Notes under the pieces: generated by a model
What the model was told of the DNA's origin: nothing
What the model saw: the letters and a program-made list of their open reading frames with translations, nothing else
Database searches by the model: none
Shown here: positions 34,375-43,244 of the stretch, one piece after another
How the letters are laid out: every line of letters starts with the position of its first letter
How positions within the stretch are numbered: the first letter of the stretch is position 1
Assembly (NCBI RefSeq): GCF_038397715.1
Contig: NZ_CP151633.1
Span: 2,418,001-2,482,000, forward strand
Length of the DNA: 64,000 nucleotides
Direction: 5' to 3'
Origin: Microbacterium sp. LWO14-1.2
GTDB taxonomy: Bacteria; Actinomycetota; Actinomycetes; Actinomycetales; Microbacteriaceae
Translations under genes and position numbers: made by a program

Positions 34375-35538
34375 ATGGCACAGGCCACGACCCGCGAGAT
34401 CGGGATCATCATGAACGGCGTCTCGGGGCGCATGGGCTATCGGCAGCACCTCGTGCGGTCGATCCTCGCGATCCGCGAGGAGGGCGGCATCGAGCTGCCC
34501 GACGGCTCCCGCGTCACGGTCAAGCCGCTCCTCGTCGGTCGCAGCGAGGCGAAGCTCGCCGAGCTCGCCGCGAAGCACGGCATCGACGACTACACGACCG
34601 ATCTGGACGCAGTGCTGGCCGACCCGCAGTGGGAGATCTACGCCGACTTCCTCGTGACCAAGGCCCGGGCGTCGGCGCTCCGCAAGGCGATCGCCGCCGG
34701 CAAGGCGATCTACACCGAGAAGCCCACGGCCGAATCGCTCGACGAGGCCATCGAGCTCGCTCGTCTCGCCGACGAGGCCGGGGTGAAGACCGGCGTCGTG
34801 CACGACAAGCTGTACCTGCCCGGTCTGCAGAAGCTCAAGCGCCTCATCGACTCGGGGTTCTTCGGCCGCATCCTCTCGGTGCGCGGCGAGTTCGGGTACT
34901 GGGTGTTCGAGGGCGACTGGCAGCCCGCCCAGCGTCCGAGCTGGAACTACCGCACGGAAGACGGCGGCGGCATCATCGTCGACATGTTCCCGCACTGGAA
35001 CTACGTGCTGGAGAACCTGTTCGGAGAGGTCACGAGCGTGTACGCGCAGGCCGCCGTGCACATCGCCGACCGCTGGGACGAGAAGGGTGAGCACTACACC
35101 GCGACCGCCGAGGACGCGGCGTACGGCATCTTCGAGATCGAGGGCGGCATCATCGCCGAGATCAACTCCAGCTGGACCGTGCGGGTGAACCGCGACGAAC
35201 TCGTCGAGTTCCAGGTCGACGGCACGCACGGATCCGCCGTCGTCGGACTGTTCGGCGCGAAGATCCAGCCCCGCAACGCCACGCCCAAGCCGGTGTGGAA
35301 CCCCGACCTCGAAGACGGCCACGACTACGACGCCGACTGGCAGCAGGTGCCCACCAACGACGTGTTCCTCAACGGATTCCGTCAGCAGTGGCAGGAGTAC
35401 CTCGTCTCGTACGTCGAGGGCACGGCGTACCCGTTCGACCTGCTCTCCGGCGCACGCGGCGTGCAGTTCGCCGAGGCCGGCCTCACGTCCTCCGCCGAGG
35501 GGCGCAAGGTGCCGCTCGAGCCGCTGACGCTGCGATGA
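34375..35538 (+). CDS. Gfo/Idh/MocA family oxidoreductase
   Basis: A 387-residue NAD(P)-dependent sugar or polyol dehydrogenase-like protein. The N-terminal Rossmann region is EIGIIMNGVSGRMGYRQHLV, followed by the conserved EKP (IYTEKPTAESLDEA) and a C-terminal domain with GGIIVDMFPHWNYVLENLFG, where D and H take the D-x-x-x-H catalytic positions. The sequence IIMNGVSGRMGY is unusual for the family, which more often has G-x-G-x-x-G. First gene of a three-gene overlapping operon with DUF993 and TIM-barrel proteins; probably acts on a cyclic polyol or rare sugar. Confidence 0.88.
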   Translation: MAQATTREIGIIMNGVSGRMGYRQHLVRSILAIREEGGIELPDGSRVTVKPLLVGRSEAKLAELAAKHGIDDYTTDLDAVLADPQWEIYADFLVTKARASALRKAIAAGKAIYTEKPTAESLDEAIELARLADEAGVKTGVVHDKLYLPGLQKLKRLIDSGFFGRILSVRGEFGYWVFEGDWQPAQRPSWNYRTEDGGGIIVDMFPHWNYVLENLFGEVTSVYAQAAVHIADRWDEKGEHYTATAEDAAYGIFEIEGGIIAEINSSWTVRVNRDELVEFQVDGTHGSAVVGLFGAKIQPRNATPKPVWNPDLEDGHDYDADWQQVPTNDVFLNGFRQQWQEYLVSYVEGTAYPFDLLSGARGVQFAEAGLTSSAEGRKVPLEPLTLR

Positions 35539-36737
35539 GCGCGCTCCGACTGCTCGCGCCGGACGGGTCGCTGTCCGACACCCCGCTGCAGGACGGCGCC
35601 GGCTACGCACGACCCACCGCTCCGCTGCGGAGCCGCGTCGCCTACGCCGCGGCCCACGTCGTGCCGAAGGTGCACGCCGACAACACGCCGGGCCGCCCGG
35701 CCGACATCGACTGGGACGCCACGCTCGCGTTCCGCCGCAACGTGTACTCGTGGGGACTCGGCGTCGCCGACGCCATGGACACCGCGCAGCGCAACATGGG
35801 TCTCGACCCCGCCGCCGTGCGCGAGCTCATCGCCCGCAGCGCCGAGGTCGCCCGCGAGGAGGGGGCGTCGGTCGTCGTCGGGGTCAACACCGACCACGTC
35901 GACGAGCAGCGCATCCCCCTCGACCGGGTGATCGACGCGTACAAGGAGCAGCTGCACTTCACCGAGGAGCAGGGGGCGGGTCCGGTGCTCATGGCGTCCC
36001 GTCATGTCGCACGCGCGGCAACGGATGCCGACGACTACCGCCGCGTGTACCGCGAGGTGCTGGCGAGCGCGACCGTTCCGGTCGTGCTGCACTGGCTCGG
36101 TCCGGCCTTCGACCCGGAGCTCGACGGCTACTTCGGTGCGAGCGACTGGCAGACGGCATCCTCCGTGCTGCTCGACATCATCGGCGAGCACCCCGACAAG
36201 GTCGCGGGGGTGAAGATGAGCCTGCTGAACGCCGAATCCGAGATCTCGGTGCGCGAGCGCCTGCCGGAGGGCGTGCGCATGTTCACGGGCGACGACTTCA
36301 ACTACGTCGGCCTCATCGGCGGCCACTCGCCGTCGAGCGAGCCGCGCGAGAGGAAACGCACGCACTCCGACGCCCTGCTCGGCGCGTTCGCCGCGATCAC
36401 CCCGGTCGCGTCGGCCGCGATCCAGGCGCTCGATGCCGGAGACCCGCAGCGCTACCTCGACATCCTCGGCCCGACCGAGGAGCTCAGCCGTCAGGTGTTC
36501 GCCGCTCCGACGTTCTACTACAAGACCGGCGTCGCGTTCCTCGCCTGGCTGAACGGACACCAGCCGGCGTTCCAGATGGTCGGCGGCCTGCACTCCGCGC
36601 GCAGCCTCCCGCACCTCAGCCGCATCGTCGAGCTCGCCAACGCCTCGCTCGCCCTGGAGGACCCGGAGCTCGCGCGGGAGCGCTGGCACGGGATGCTGCG
36701 CCTGAACGGCGTCGACCTCGGGAAGGCGCACGCATGA
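35535..36737 (+). CDS. DUF993 protein (dihydrodipicolinate synthase-like)
   Basis: A 400-residue protein of the DUF993 family, distantly related to class I aldolases. Recognisable parts are RVAYAAAHVVPKVHADN, DWDATLAFRRNVYSWGLGVADAMDTAQRNMGLD, VVVGVNTDHVD, VPVVLHWLGPAFDPEL, VAGVKMSLLNAESE (candidate Schiff-base Lys) and MFTGDDFNYVGLI. An aldolase-type cleavage or dehydration in sugar breakdown is plausible but unproven. It overlaps the dehydrogenase upstream and the isomerase downstream by ATGA. Confidence 0.85.
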   Translation: MSALRLLAPDGSLSDTPLQDGAGYARPTAPLRSRVAYAAAHVVPKVHADNTPGRPADIDWDATLAFRRNVYSWGLGVADAMDTAQRNMGLDPAAVRELIARSAEVAREEGASVVVGVNTDHVDEQRIPLDRVIDAYKEQLHFTEEQGAGPVLMASRHVARAATDADDYRRVYREVLASATVPVVLHWLGPAFDPELDGYFGASDWQTASSVLLDIIGEHPDKVAGVKMSLLNAESEISVRERLPEGVRMFTGDDFNYVGLIGGHSPSSEPRERKRTHSDALLGAFAAITPVASAAIQALDAGDPQRYLDILGPTEELSRQVFAAPTFYYKTGVAFLAWLNGHQPAFQMVGGLHSARSLPHLSRIVELANASLALEDPELARERWHGMLRLNGVDLGKAHA

Positions 36738-37597
36738 CCGTCGACCCGCGCCTCAGCATCAACCAGGCGACCATCAAGCACGCCGACCTCGCGACGGCCC
36801 TGCGCGTGACGGCGGATGCCGGCATCCAGGCCATCGGCCTCTGGCGCGAGCCCGTGAACGACGTCGGCCTCGACGTCGCCGCGCGCATGCTCGCCGACTC
36901 CGGGCTGCGGTTCACGACGCACTGCCGCGGCGGGTTCTTCACGCTCCCCGATGGGCCGGAGCGGGTCGCGGCCCTCGACGACAACCGGCGCGCGATCGAG
37001 GAGACCGCGACGCTCGCGGCGGCGGGCGCCGACGGGTCGACGGCCGTGCTCGTGCTCGTCGCGGGAGGCCTGCCGGCCGATTCCCGGGACCTCCTCGGGG
37101 CCCGCGAGCGGGTGCGCGACGCCCTGGGCGCGCTGGCGCCGGATGCCGAGGCGGCCGGTGTCACGCTGGCGATCGAGCCGCTGCATCCGATGTACGCGTC
37201 CGACCGCGCGGTCGTCTCGACCCTCGGCCAGGCGCTCGACCTCGCCGCCGACTTCGCGCCGCACGTCGTCGGAGCTGCGGTCGACACGTTCCACATCTGG
37301 TGGGACCCGCAGGTGCTCGATCAGATCGCTCGCGCCGGACGCGAGGGTCGCATCGCGACGTACCAGGTGTGCGACTGGAAGACGCCGCTGCCGGCCGACG
37401 TGCTGCTGTCGCGGCACTACCCCGGTGACGGGATCATCGACTTCGGGTCGCTCACGCGCGCGGTCGTCGAGACCGGGTACGACCGCGATATCGAGGTCGA
37501 GATCTTCCACGCCGACGTGTGGGCCGACGACCCCGCGCGAGTCGTGCGGCGCACGGCGGAGGCATTCGGGTCCGCGGTGTCGCCGCACCTGCCGTGA
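36734..37597 (+). CDS. TIM-barrel sugar isomerase/epimerase (AP endonuclease 2-like)
   Basis: A 287-residue xylose-isomerase-like TIM barrel. Metal-ligand regions are LAIEPLHPMY (Glu), VGAAVDTFHIWWDP (Asp and His) and IEVEIFHADVW (Glu). The start LSINQATIKHADLATALRVT is typical of the IolE/IolI-like group. It would isomerise or dehydrate a keto-sugar or inosose. It is the last gene of the overlapping trio, which as a set resembles inositol- or rare-sugar-type catabolic operons but has no named pathway that I recognise. Confidence 0.87.
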   Translation: MTVDPRLSINQATIKHADLATALRVTADAGIQAIGLWREPVNDVGLDVAARMLADSGLRFTTHCRGGFFTLPDGPERVAALDDNRRAIEETATLAAAGADGSTAVLVLVAGGLPADSRDLLGARERVRDALGALAPDAEAAGVTLAIEPLHPMYASDRAVVSTLGQALDLAADFAPHVVGAAVDTFHIWWDPQVLDQIARAGREGRIATYQVCDWKTPLPADVLLSRHYPGDGIIDFGSLTRAVVETGYDRDIEVEIFHADVWADDPARVVRRTAEAFGSAVSPHLP

Positions 37598-37709
37598 CCG
37601 GGCGGCGGAGGGGCGGGCCGGGGACTGGCATGCCGCAGGTGGGCGGTCCCGCCCGTCATCCGGGGACACGTCCGTCGAACGGGCCGGACGCCGCCGCCGC
37701 ACCGACCAC

Positions 37710-37715
37710 TAGGCT
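37710..37715 (+). promoter_or_regulatory. -10 box TAGGCT, leaderless-type promoter
   Basis: TAGGCT, six bases (cggggc), then ATG 37722. The same hexamer and spacing serve argA at 55126. Confidence 0.65.
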
Positions 37716-37721
37716 CGGGGC

Positions 37722-38780
37722 ATGACCCTGCCGGAAAGCCCTTCCCGCGTGCGCCAGCCGCGCACACCGCGAGGCGCGGCCCCGACGCTGCACGACGTGG
37801 CGCGGGAGGCCGGGGTGTCGTTGGCCACGGCATCCCGTGTGCTGAACGGCTCGGAGCGCAAGGTCGCCGAGTCGTTCCGCGAGCGCGTCGAACAGGCGGC
37901 CGCAGCCCTCGGCTACACGGCCAACGTCTCGGCGCAGGCCACCGCGCGAGGCACGTCGCCCGTGATCGCGCTGCTCGTCGCCGACATCGCCGACCCCTAC
38001 TTCGGACTCATCGCCGCCGGCGTCGCGAAGGGCGCGGACGAGCACGGCCTCGTCGTCACGATCTCGATCACCGAGCGCGACCCGGCCCGCGAGGCCCGCA
38101 TCGTGCGAGCGCTGCGCGGACAGCGCCCGCAGGGGCTCATCATCGCGGCCTCGCGCACGAGCGGCGAGGACTACTCCGCGACCGAGGCCGAGCTCGACGG
38201 GTTCGGACGCTTCGGCAGCAGGGTCGTCACGTTCGGCGCCCGTGTCGGCGACAACCGCCACGTCGAGATCGACAACCGTGCGGGCGCCGAAGAGCTGGGC
38301 CTGCAGATGGGCGCCCTCGGGTACCGGTCGGCGATCGTCGTCGGCGCGGCACCGGGCGTGCTCACCTCCGACGAACGCGTCGCCGGCTTCATGAGCGGGT
38401 TCGAGCGGGCAGGCGGACGCGTCGATCGCGTGCTCCGCGGAGACTTCCGGCGCGAGTCCGGTGCCGAGGCGATGGCGGCGGCGCTGTCCGACGGCGTCGA
38501 ACCGGGAACCCTGGTGTTCGGCATGAGCGACGTGATCGCGATCGGGGCCATGTCGGCGATCCGCGCCGCCGGGCGCGAGGTCGGGGCCGACATCGCGGTC
38601 TGCGGCTTCGACGACGTGCCGTCGAGCAACGACGTCACCCCCGCGCTCACGACCGTGCGCATGCCGCTCAGCGATATCGGATATCAGGCCTTCCGCGCGA
38701 CGGTCGACGCCGACTGGCAGCAGACGCCGCTGCCGCTCGAGGTCATCGTGCGGGCGAGCACCCCGGGGGTGGGCGCATGA
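37722..38780 (+). CDS. LacI family transcriptional regulator
   Basis: A 352-residue LacI-type regulator. HTH: PTLHDVAREAGVSLATASRVLNGSERKVAESFRERV; effector domain begins VIALLVADIADPYFGLIAAGV and ends ICGFDD-like (VCGFDDVPSSNDVTPALTTV). About 20 residues precede the HTH. It follows the Gfo/Idh-DUF993-isomerase operon in the same direction but has its own promoter, and overlaps a glycerate kinase gene by ATGA. It likely binds the paired operators at 34261-34332; effector unknown. Confidence 0.9.
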   Translation: MTLPESPSRVRQPRTPRGAAPTLHDVAREAGVSLATASRVLNGSERKVAESFRERVEQAAAALGYTANVSAQATARGTSPVIALLVADIADPYFGLIAAGVAKGADEHGLVVTISITERDPAREARIVRALRGQRPQGLIIAASRTSGEDYSATEAELDGFGRFGSRVVTFGARVGDNRHVEIDNRAGAEELGLQMGALGYRSAIVVGAAPGVLTSDERVAGFMSGFERAGGRVDRVLRGDFRRESGAEAMAAALSDGVEPGTLVFGMSDVIAIGAMSAIRAAGREVGADIAVCGFDDVPSSNDVTPALTTVRMPLSDIGYQAFRATVDADWQQTPLPLEVIVRASTPGVGA

Positions 38781-39877
38781 CCAGGGTGGTGCTGGCTCCC
38801 GACAGTTTCAAGGGCACGATCACGGCGGCGGATGCGGCGGCGGCGCTCGCCGACGGGTGGGCGACCGTCGAACCGGATGCCGAGTTCGTGCACCGGCCCA
38901 TGGCCGACGGCGGCGAGGGCACGGTGGCGGCGTTCGCGGCGGCGGTGCCCGGCGCGCAGCGCATGCCCGTCACGGTCGACGGCCCCGCGGGAGCAGCGAT
39001 CGACACCGCGTGGCTGCTGCTCCCGGCCGACGCGGAGACACCCGGCGGCACCGCCGTCGTCGACCTCGCCTCGACCTCGGGGATCGAACTGCTCGACGAG
39101 CTGCGCCCCGCAGACGCCGACACGACCGGATTCGGTCAGGCGATCGCCGCGGCCCTCGACCACGGAGTCTCGCGCGTCATCGTCGGCATCGGATCGAGCG
39201 CGTCGACGGACGGGGGAACGGGGATGCTGACCGCCCTCGGGGCGCGGTTTCTCGATGCCACCGGAGCACCCGTCGCCCGGGGAGCCCGCGGACTGCTCGA
39301 CCTCGCGTCCGTCGACCTCGACGGGCTGCGGACGGCACCCGAGGTGCGCGTGCTCACCGACGTGACCAATCCGCTCGTCGGCCCGCGGGGCGCGGCGGCG
39401 GTCTTCGGTCCGCAGAAGGGGCTGCTGCCTGACGACATCGAGCGGGTGGATGCCGCGCTCGCGCGCCTCGCGGACCTCCTCGGCCTCGACTCCTCGCTGC
39501 CGGGCAGTGGCGCAGCCGGCGGGACCGGTGCGGCGCTCGTCGCCTGGGGCGCCGTCCTCGCGCCCGGGGCGGCCGAGGTCGCGGACCTGGTCGGGCTCGA
39601 GTCGGCGATCCGCGGTGCCGACGCCGTCGTCACCGGGGAGGGCTCCTACGACGGGCAGTCGGGCGACGGCAAGGTCCCGTCGTTCATCGCCGGACTCGCA
39701 GCATCCGCCGGAGCGACCGCACTGCTCGCCGCCGGTCGCATCACCGACGACTCCGACACGACGCTGTTCGCGGCATCCGCCTCGCTCACCGCACTCGCCG
39801 GATCGTCGGCTGCCGCGCTCGCCGAGCCCGCGCGCTGGCTGCGCGAGGCCGGCGCACTCCTCGCCCGTTCGCGCTGA
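38777..39877 (+). CDS. Glycerate kinase
   Basis: A 366-residue glycerate 2-kinase of the GarK/GlxK family. Landmarks: VVLAPDSFKGTITAADAA at the N-terminus, RPMADGGEGTVAAF, VIVGIGSSASTDGGTGML, VLTDVTNPLVGPRGAAAVFGPQKG and VTGEGSYDGQSGDGKVP. It phosphorylates glycerate to 2-phosphoglycerate (or 3-phosphoglycerate), the usual last step of glyoxylate, glucarate or tartronate breakdown. Co-translated with the LacI gene, it may finish the pathway begun by the 34375-37597 operon, if that yields tartronate semialdehyde or glycerate. Confidence 0.9.
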   Translation: MTRVVLAPDSFKGTITAADAAAALADGWATVEPDAEFVHRPMADGGEGTVAAFAAAVPGAQRMPVTVDGPAGAAIDTAWLLLPADAETPGGTAVVDLASTSGIELLDELRPADADTTGFGQAIAAALDHGVSRVIVGIGSSASTDGGTGMLTALGARFLDATGAPVARGARGLLDLASVDLDGLRTAPEVRVLTDVTNPLVGPRGAAAVFGPQKGLLPDDIERVDAALARLADLLGLDSSLPGSGAAGGTGAALVAWGAVLAPGAAEVADLVGLESAIRGADAVVTGEGSYDGQSGDGKVPSFIAGLAASAGATALLAAGRITDDSDTTLFAASASLTALAGSSAAALAEPARWLREAGALLARSR

Positions 39878-40142
39878 GCGGGCGGACCCTCTCCGGTCGT
39901 TCGCCGCCTTTCGTCTCGTCGCTGCGCTCCTCGCTCAACGGCCCGCGGGGGATGCCCCGGGAAGGTCGTTGAGCGAGCGGAGCCTCTCGGGTCGTTGAGC
40001 GGGCGGACCCTCTCCGGTCGTTCGCCGCCTTTCGTCTCGTCGCTGCGCTCCTCGCTCAACGGCCCGCGGGGGATGCCCCGGGAAGGTCGTTGAGCGAGCG
40101 GAGCCTCTGGGTCGTTGAGCGAGCGGAGCGAGACGAAACGCG
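39875..40142. repeat. 121-bp tandem repeat with inverted 'GTTGAGCGAGCGGAGC' words
   Basis: Two near-identical 121-bp units start at 39875 and 39996 (each TGAGCGGGCGGACCCTCTCC); the first begins exactly at the glycerate kinase stop codon. A partial third unit ends with TTGAGCGAGCGGAGCGAGAC near 40115, the inverse of the CGTCTCGTCGCTGCGCTCC word inside each unit, so long hairpins are possible. From memory, such words are common between genes in Microbacteriaceae. It separates convergent genes. No ORF. Confidence 0.75.
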
Positions 40143-40147
40143 CCGAC

Positions 40148-41791
40148 TCAGCCTCCGAGCGCGGCGGAGACGACGGCTCGCGCCTCCTCCTGCACCTCGG
40201 CGAGGTGCTCGGGGCCGCGCAGGCTCTCCGCGTACAGCTTGTAGACGTCCTCGGTGCCCGACGGGCGGGCCGCGAACCACGCGTGCTCGGTCTGCACCTT
40301 GAGCCCGCCGATGGCGGCGCCGTTGCCTGGCGCGTGCGACAGCTTGGCCGTGATCTCCTCGCCCGCGAGGGTCGTGGCGGCGACGGCATCCGGTGCGAGC
40401 CTGCCGAGCGTCGCCTTCTGCTCCGGGGTGGCCGGGGCGTCGACCCGCTGGTACGCCGACGAGCCGAAGGCCTCTTCGAGCTCGCGGTAGCGCTCCGAGG
40501 GCGTCTTGCCCGTGACGGCGATGATCTCGGCGGCGAGCAGGCAGAGCAGGATGCCGTCCTTGTCGGTCGACCAGACGCTGCCGTCCTTGCGGAGGAACGA
40601 CGCGCCGGCGGACTCCTCACCGCCGAACGCGACGGTGCCGTCGAGCAGGCCAGGGACGAACCACTTGAAGCCCACCGGCACCTCGAGCAGGCGGCGGCCG
40701 AGCGACTCAGCGACGCGGTCGATGATCATCGACGACACGAGCGTCTTGCCGACCGCGGCGTCGCGGGGCCACTCGGCGCGGTGCGAGAACAGGTAATCGA
40801 TCGCGACCGCGAGGTAGTGGTTGGGGTTCATGAGCCCGGCGTCGGGGGTCACGATGCCGTGGCGATCGGCATCCGCGTCGTTGCCGGTGAGCACGTCGAA
40901 GTCGCCCTTCTTGGCGACGAGCGAGGCCATGGCCGAGGGAGACGACGGATCCATGCGGATCTTCTCGTCCCAGTCGAGCGTCATGAAGCGCCACGTCGGG
41001 TCGACCTCGGGGTTCACGACGGTGAGGTCGAGGTCGTGGACCTCCTTGATGTGCGCCCAGTAGTCGACCGACGCGCCGCCGAGGGGGTCGGCGCCGATCC
41101 GCACACCCGCGCGGCGGATCGCGTCGACGTCGATGATCGACGCGAGATCGCGCACGTACACGTCGCGGAAGTCGTAGCTCGGCAGGGCATCCCAGTCGAT
41201 GTCGGCGAAGCTCTCGCGCTTCACTCCGTCGAGGCCGTTCGCGATGAGCTCGTTCGCTCGATCGGCGATCCACCCGGTCGCGTCGGTGTCTGCGGGTCCG
41301 CCGTGCGGCGGGTTGTACTTGAAGCCGCCGTCGCGCGGAGGGTTGTGCGAGGGGGTCACGACGATGCCGTCGGCGCGACCCGCGGCATCCGATGCCAGGT
41401 CGCGGTTGTAGGTGAGGATGGCGTGGCTGAGCGCGGGCGTCGGAACCCACGAGTCGCGGGCGTCGACCCGCACGTCGACGCCGTTCGCGACGAGCACCTC
41501 GATGGCGCTGCGCTCGGCCGGCAGCGACAGGGCGTGCGTGTCGCGGCCGAGGAACAGGGGGCCGGTGATGCCCTGCGCGGCCCGGTAGTCGACGATCGCC
41601 TGTGTGGTCGCGAGGATGTGGTTCTCGTTGAAGCTGTTCGACAGGGAGGAGCCGCGGTGACCGCTCGTGCCGAAGACCACCCGCTCGGCGGCGACATCGG
41701 GATTCGGCGTCCGATCGTAGTAAGCGGCGATCAGCTCGTCGACGTCGATCAGGTCAGTGTCCTCCGCGGGGAGGCCGGCACGGCTCGTCAT
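40148..41791 (-). CDS. pgm: Phosphoglucomutase (alpha-D-glucose phosphate-specific)
   Basis: A 547-residue phosphohexomutase. It shows FGTSGHRG near residue 40, the phosphoserine loop TPSHNPP, the metal loop DADADRHG, the sugar-specificity loop GGEESAG and the phosphate-binding [10 protein letters not shown]. It interconverts glucose-1- and glucose-6-phosphate, linking the Leloir pathway (galTKE in this window) and glycogen with glycolysis. ATG 41791 is six bases after a CAGACT -10 box on the minus strand. The promoter gap shared with pheA holds the 62-bp element that also precedes galE. Confidence 0.93.
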   Translation of the reverse strand: MTSRAGLPAEDTDLIDVDELIAAYYDRTPNPDVAAERVVFGTSGHRGSSLSNSFNENHILATTQAIVDYRAAQGITGPLFLGRDTHALSLPAERSAIEVLVANGVDVRVDARDSWVPTPALSHAILTYNRDLASDAAGRADGIVVTPSHNPPRDGGFKYNPPHGGPADTDATGWIADRANELIANGLDGVKRESFADIDWDALPSYDFRDVYVRDLASIIDVDAIRRAGVRIGADPLGGASVDYWAHIKEVHDLDLTVVNPEVDPTWRFMTLDWDEKIRMDPSSPSAMASLVAKKGDFDVLTGNDADADRHGIVTPDAGLMNPNHYLAVAIDYLFSHRAEWPRDAAVGKTLVSSMIIDRVAESLGRRLLEVPVGFKWFVPGLLDGTVAFGGEESAGASFLRKDGSVWSTDKDGILLCLLAAEIIAVTGKTPSERYRELEEAFGSSAYQRVDAPATPEQKATLGRLAPDAVAATTLAGEEITAKLSHAPGNGAAIGGLKVQTEHAWFAARPSGTEDVYKLYAESLRGPEHLAEVQEEARAVVSAALGG

Positions 41792-41797
41792 GCAGAC

Positions 41798-41803
41798 AGT
41801 CTG
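41798..41803 (-). promoter_or_regulatory. -10 box CAGACT, leaderless-type promoter of pgm
   Basis: Minus strand CAGACT (41803-41798), six bases (GTCTGC), then ATG 41791. No clear -35. Confidence 0.5.
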
Positions 41804-41869
41804 CCCTCAACTCGGCCGGAGTGCATCCCCGTTGACACGCCCGTCGACCCGGTGCGACCACGTCTCGAT

Positions 41870-41931
41870 TTTCGAATCGCGCACCTGGTGGATTTTCCGC
41901 TTCGGAAGCAGCCATTCGCGCGATTCGAAAG
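41870..41931. repeat. 62-bp palindromic element, copy between pgm and pheA
   Basis: TTTCGAATCGCG (41870-41881), 29 bases, GCCATTCGCGC (41911-41921), three bases, TCGAAAG (41925-41931): same arms and same spacing as at 30713. The outer arms here are perfectly complementary over 12 bases. It lies in the divergent control region, about 70 bases upstream of pgm and 40 upstream of pheA. Confidence 0.7.
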
Positions 41932-41958
41932 CGATTCTCGACCCGGTCTGCCGCGGGC

Positions 41959-41964
41959 TAAGGT
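41959..41964 (+). promoter_or_regulatory. -10 box TAAGGT, leaderless-type promoter of pheA
   Basis: TAAGGT, seven bases (gaaacgc), then GTG 41972. This fixes the start; the open frame runs far upstream through a pgm shadow. Confidence 0.6.
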
Positions 41965-41971
41965 GAAACGC

Positions 41972-42913
41972 GTGACTGAACGCCGCACCTACAGCTATCT
42001 GGGCCCTGCCGGAACGTTCACGGAGGCGGCGCTCGACCAGGTCGCCGAGGCGCGGGGTCAGGACTGGCGTGCCGTGCACAACGTCGGCGAGGCGCTCGCC
42101 GACGTGCTCGAGGGTCGCAGCTACGCGGCGATGATCGCGATCGAGAACTCGATCGAGGGCGGTGTCTCCACGACGCAGGATGCCCTTGCGACGCTCCCCG
42201 GGCTCCGCATCATCGGCGAGTACCTCGTGCCGGTGAACTTCGTGCTCGTCGCGCCGCGAGGCACGACGCTGGCGGACGTGCAGGTGATCGCCGCGCATCC
42301 CGTCGCCTACGCGCAGTGCCACGGCTGGCTCGGCGCGAACGTGCCGTCGCACTCGCACGTGCCGGCGGCGAGCAACGTCGCGTCGGCCATCGGCGTGCTC
42401 GACGGATCGCTGCCCGCGCAGGCGGCGATCGCCGCGCCCGGCATCGTGAAGCACCTCGACGTCGACGTGCTCGCGGAGGGCATCGGCGACAACGCGCAGG
42501 CCGTCACCCGGTTCGTGCTCGTCACGCGGACGACCACCGCTCCCGCGCCCACCGGCGCCGACAAGACCTCGCTCATCGTCGAGCTGCCGCACGACCACCC
42601 CGGTTCGCTGCTCGAGATGCTGGAGCAGTTCTCGACCCGCGGCATCAACCTGTCGCTCATCGAGTCGCGGCCGATCGGCGACGAACTGGGACGCTACCGA
42701 TTCGTCATCGACGCCGACGGGCACATCTCGCACGAGCGCATGGCCGACGCGCTGCTCGGCATCCGCCGGTTCAGTCCCCGCGTCGTGTTCCTCGGGTCGT
42801 ACCCGCGCGCCGACCGCCAGATCGTGCAGTACCCCGACCGCTACGCCGACGACGTGTTCGTCGAGGCGCGGGACTGGCTGCGCGGCATCCTCTCCGGCGA
42901 GCCGGAGGCGTAG
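41972..42913 (+). CDS. pheA: Prephenate dehydratase
   Basis: A 313-residue monofunctional prephenate dehydratase with a C-terminal ACT domain. The catalytic lobe has YSYLGPAGTFTEAAL at the start, IAIENSIEGGVSTT, and the NAQAVTRFVLVTR segment containing the catalytic T-R-F. The ACT domain (about 200-280) holds LIVELPHDHPGSLLEMLEQF and the phenylalanine-binding ESRP (LIESRPIGDELGRY). It makes phenylpyruvate for phenylalanine synthesis and is probably feedback-inhibited. No chorismate mutase domain is present. The start is decided by the promoter box at 41959. Confidence 0.93.
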   Translation: MTERRTYSYLGPAGTFTEAALDQVAEARGQDWRAVHNVGEALADVLEGRSYAAMIAIENSIEGGVSTTQDALATLPGLRIIGEYLVPVNFVLVAPRGTTLADVQVIAAHPVAYAQCHGWLGANVPSHSHVPAASNVASAIGVLDGSLPAQAAIAAPGIVKHLDVDVLAEGIGDNAQAVTRFVLVTRTTTAPAPTGADKTSLIVELPHDHPGSLLEMLEQFSTRGINLSLIESRPIGDELGRYRFVIDADGHISHERMADALLGIRRFSPRVVFLGSYPRADRQIVQYPDRYADDVFVEARDWLRGILSGEPEA

Positions 42914-42952
42914 CGAGCGCTGCGGCCGTCCGTTCCCGCGTCTCGCCGCGGC

Positions 42953-43159
42953 TCAGTGCTCGACGAACATCGGCCAGGCGCTGCCCGGCCGCATCTTCGA
43001 GTGCAGAGCCCCCTTCGCGGAGGCGAGGCTCGGGAAGGTGCCGGCCGCGGCATCCGAACCCGCCATCACGACCGTGTATCCCTCGTCGTCGTGGCGGATG
43101 CTGCCGACCACGCCGTTCGTCCCGTAGGCCACCCAGAGTGCCAGAGTCTTGGTGCTCAT
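42953..43159 (-). CDS. Small conserved-looking protein of unknown function
   Basis: A 68-residue ORF starting MSTKTLALWVAYGTNGVVGS and ending GSAWPMFVEH, with GGAAGGGG ribosome site about 8 bases upstream of ATG 43159. The composition is that of a real protein: a hydrophobic core, the segment HDDEGYTVVMAGSDAAAGTFPSLASAKGALH, few Arg runs, and no signal peptide. The pattern suggests a small alpha/beta fold of the kind sometimes annotated as a methyltransferase-associated protein; no function can be assigned. Convergent with pheA, 39 bases away. Confidence 0.65.
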   Translation of the reverse strand: MSTKTLALWVAYGTNGVVGSIRHDDEGYTVVMAGSDAAAGTFPSLASAKGALHSKMRPGSAWPMFVEH

Positions 43160-43244
43160 CGTCGAACCCCTTCCGTTGCGGCCGACGCTACGCCCCGCAG
43201 CGGGCGAAAACCAGCCCTTGCCGGGAGTGGCAGGATGCCGTGCG

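Noticed and set aside
39878..40147. Protein-coding frames across the 121-bp repeat
   Set aside because: All frames there are repeat-derived, Arg/Ser-rich and lack ribosome sites.
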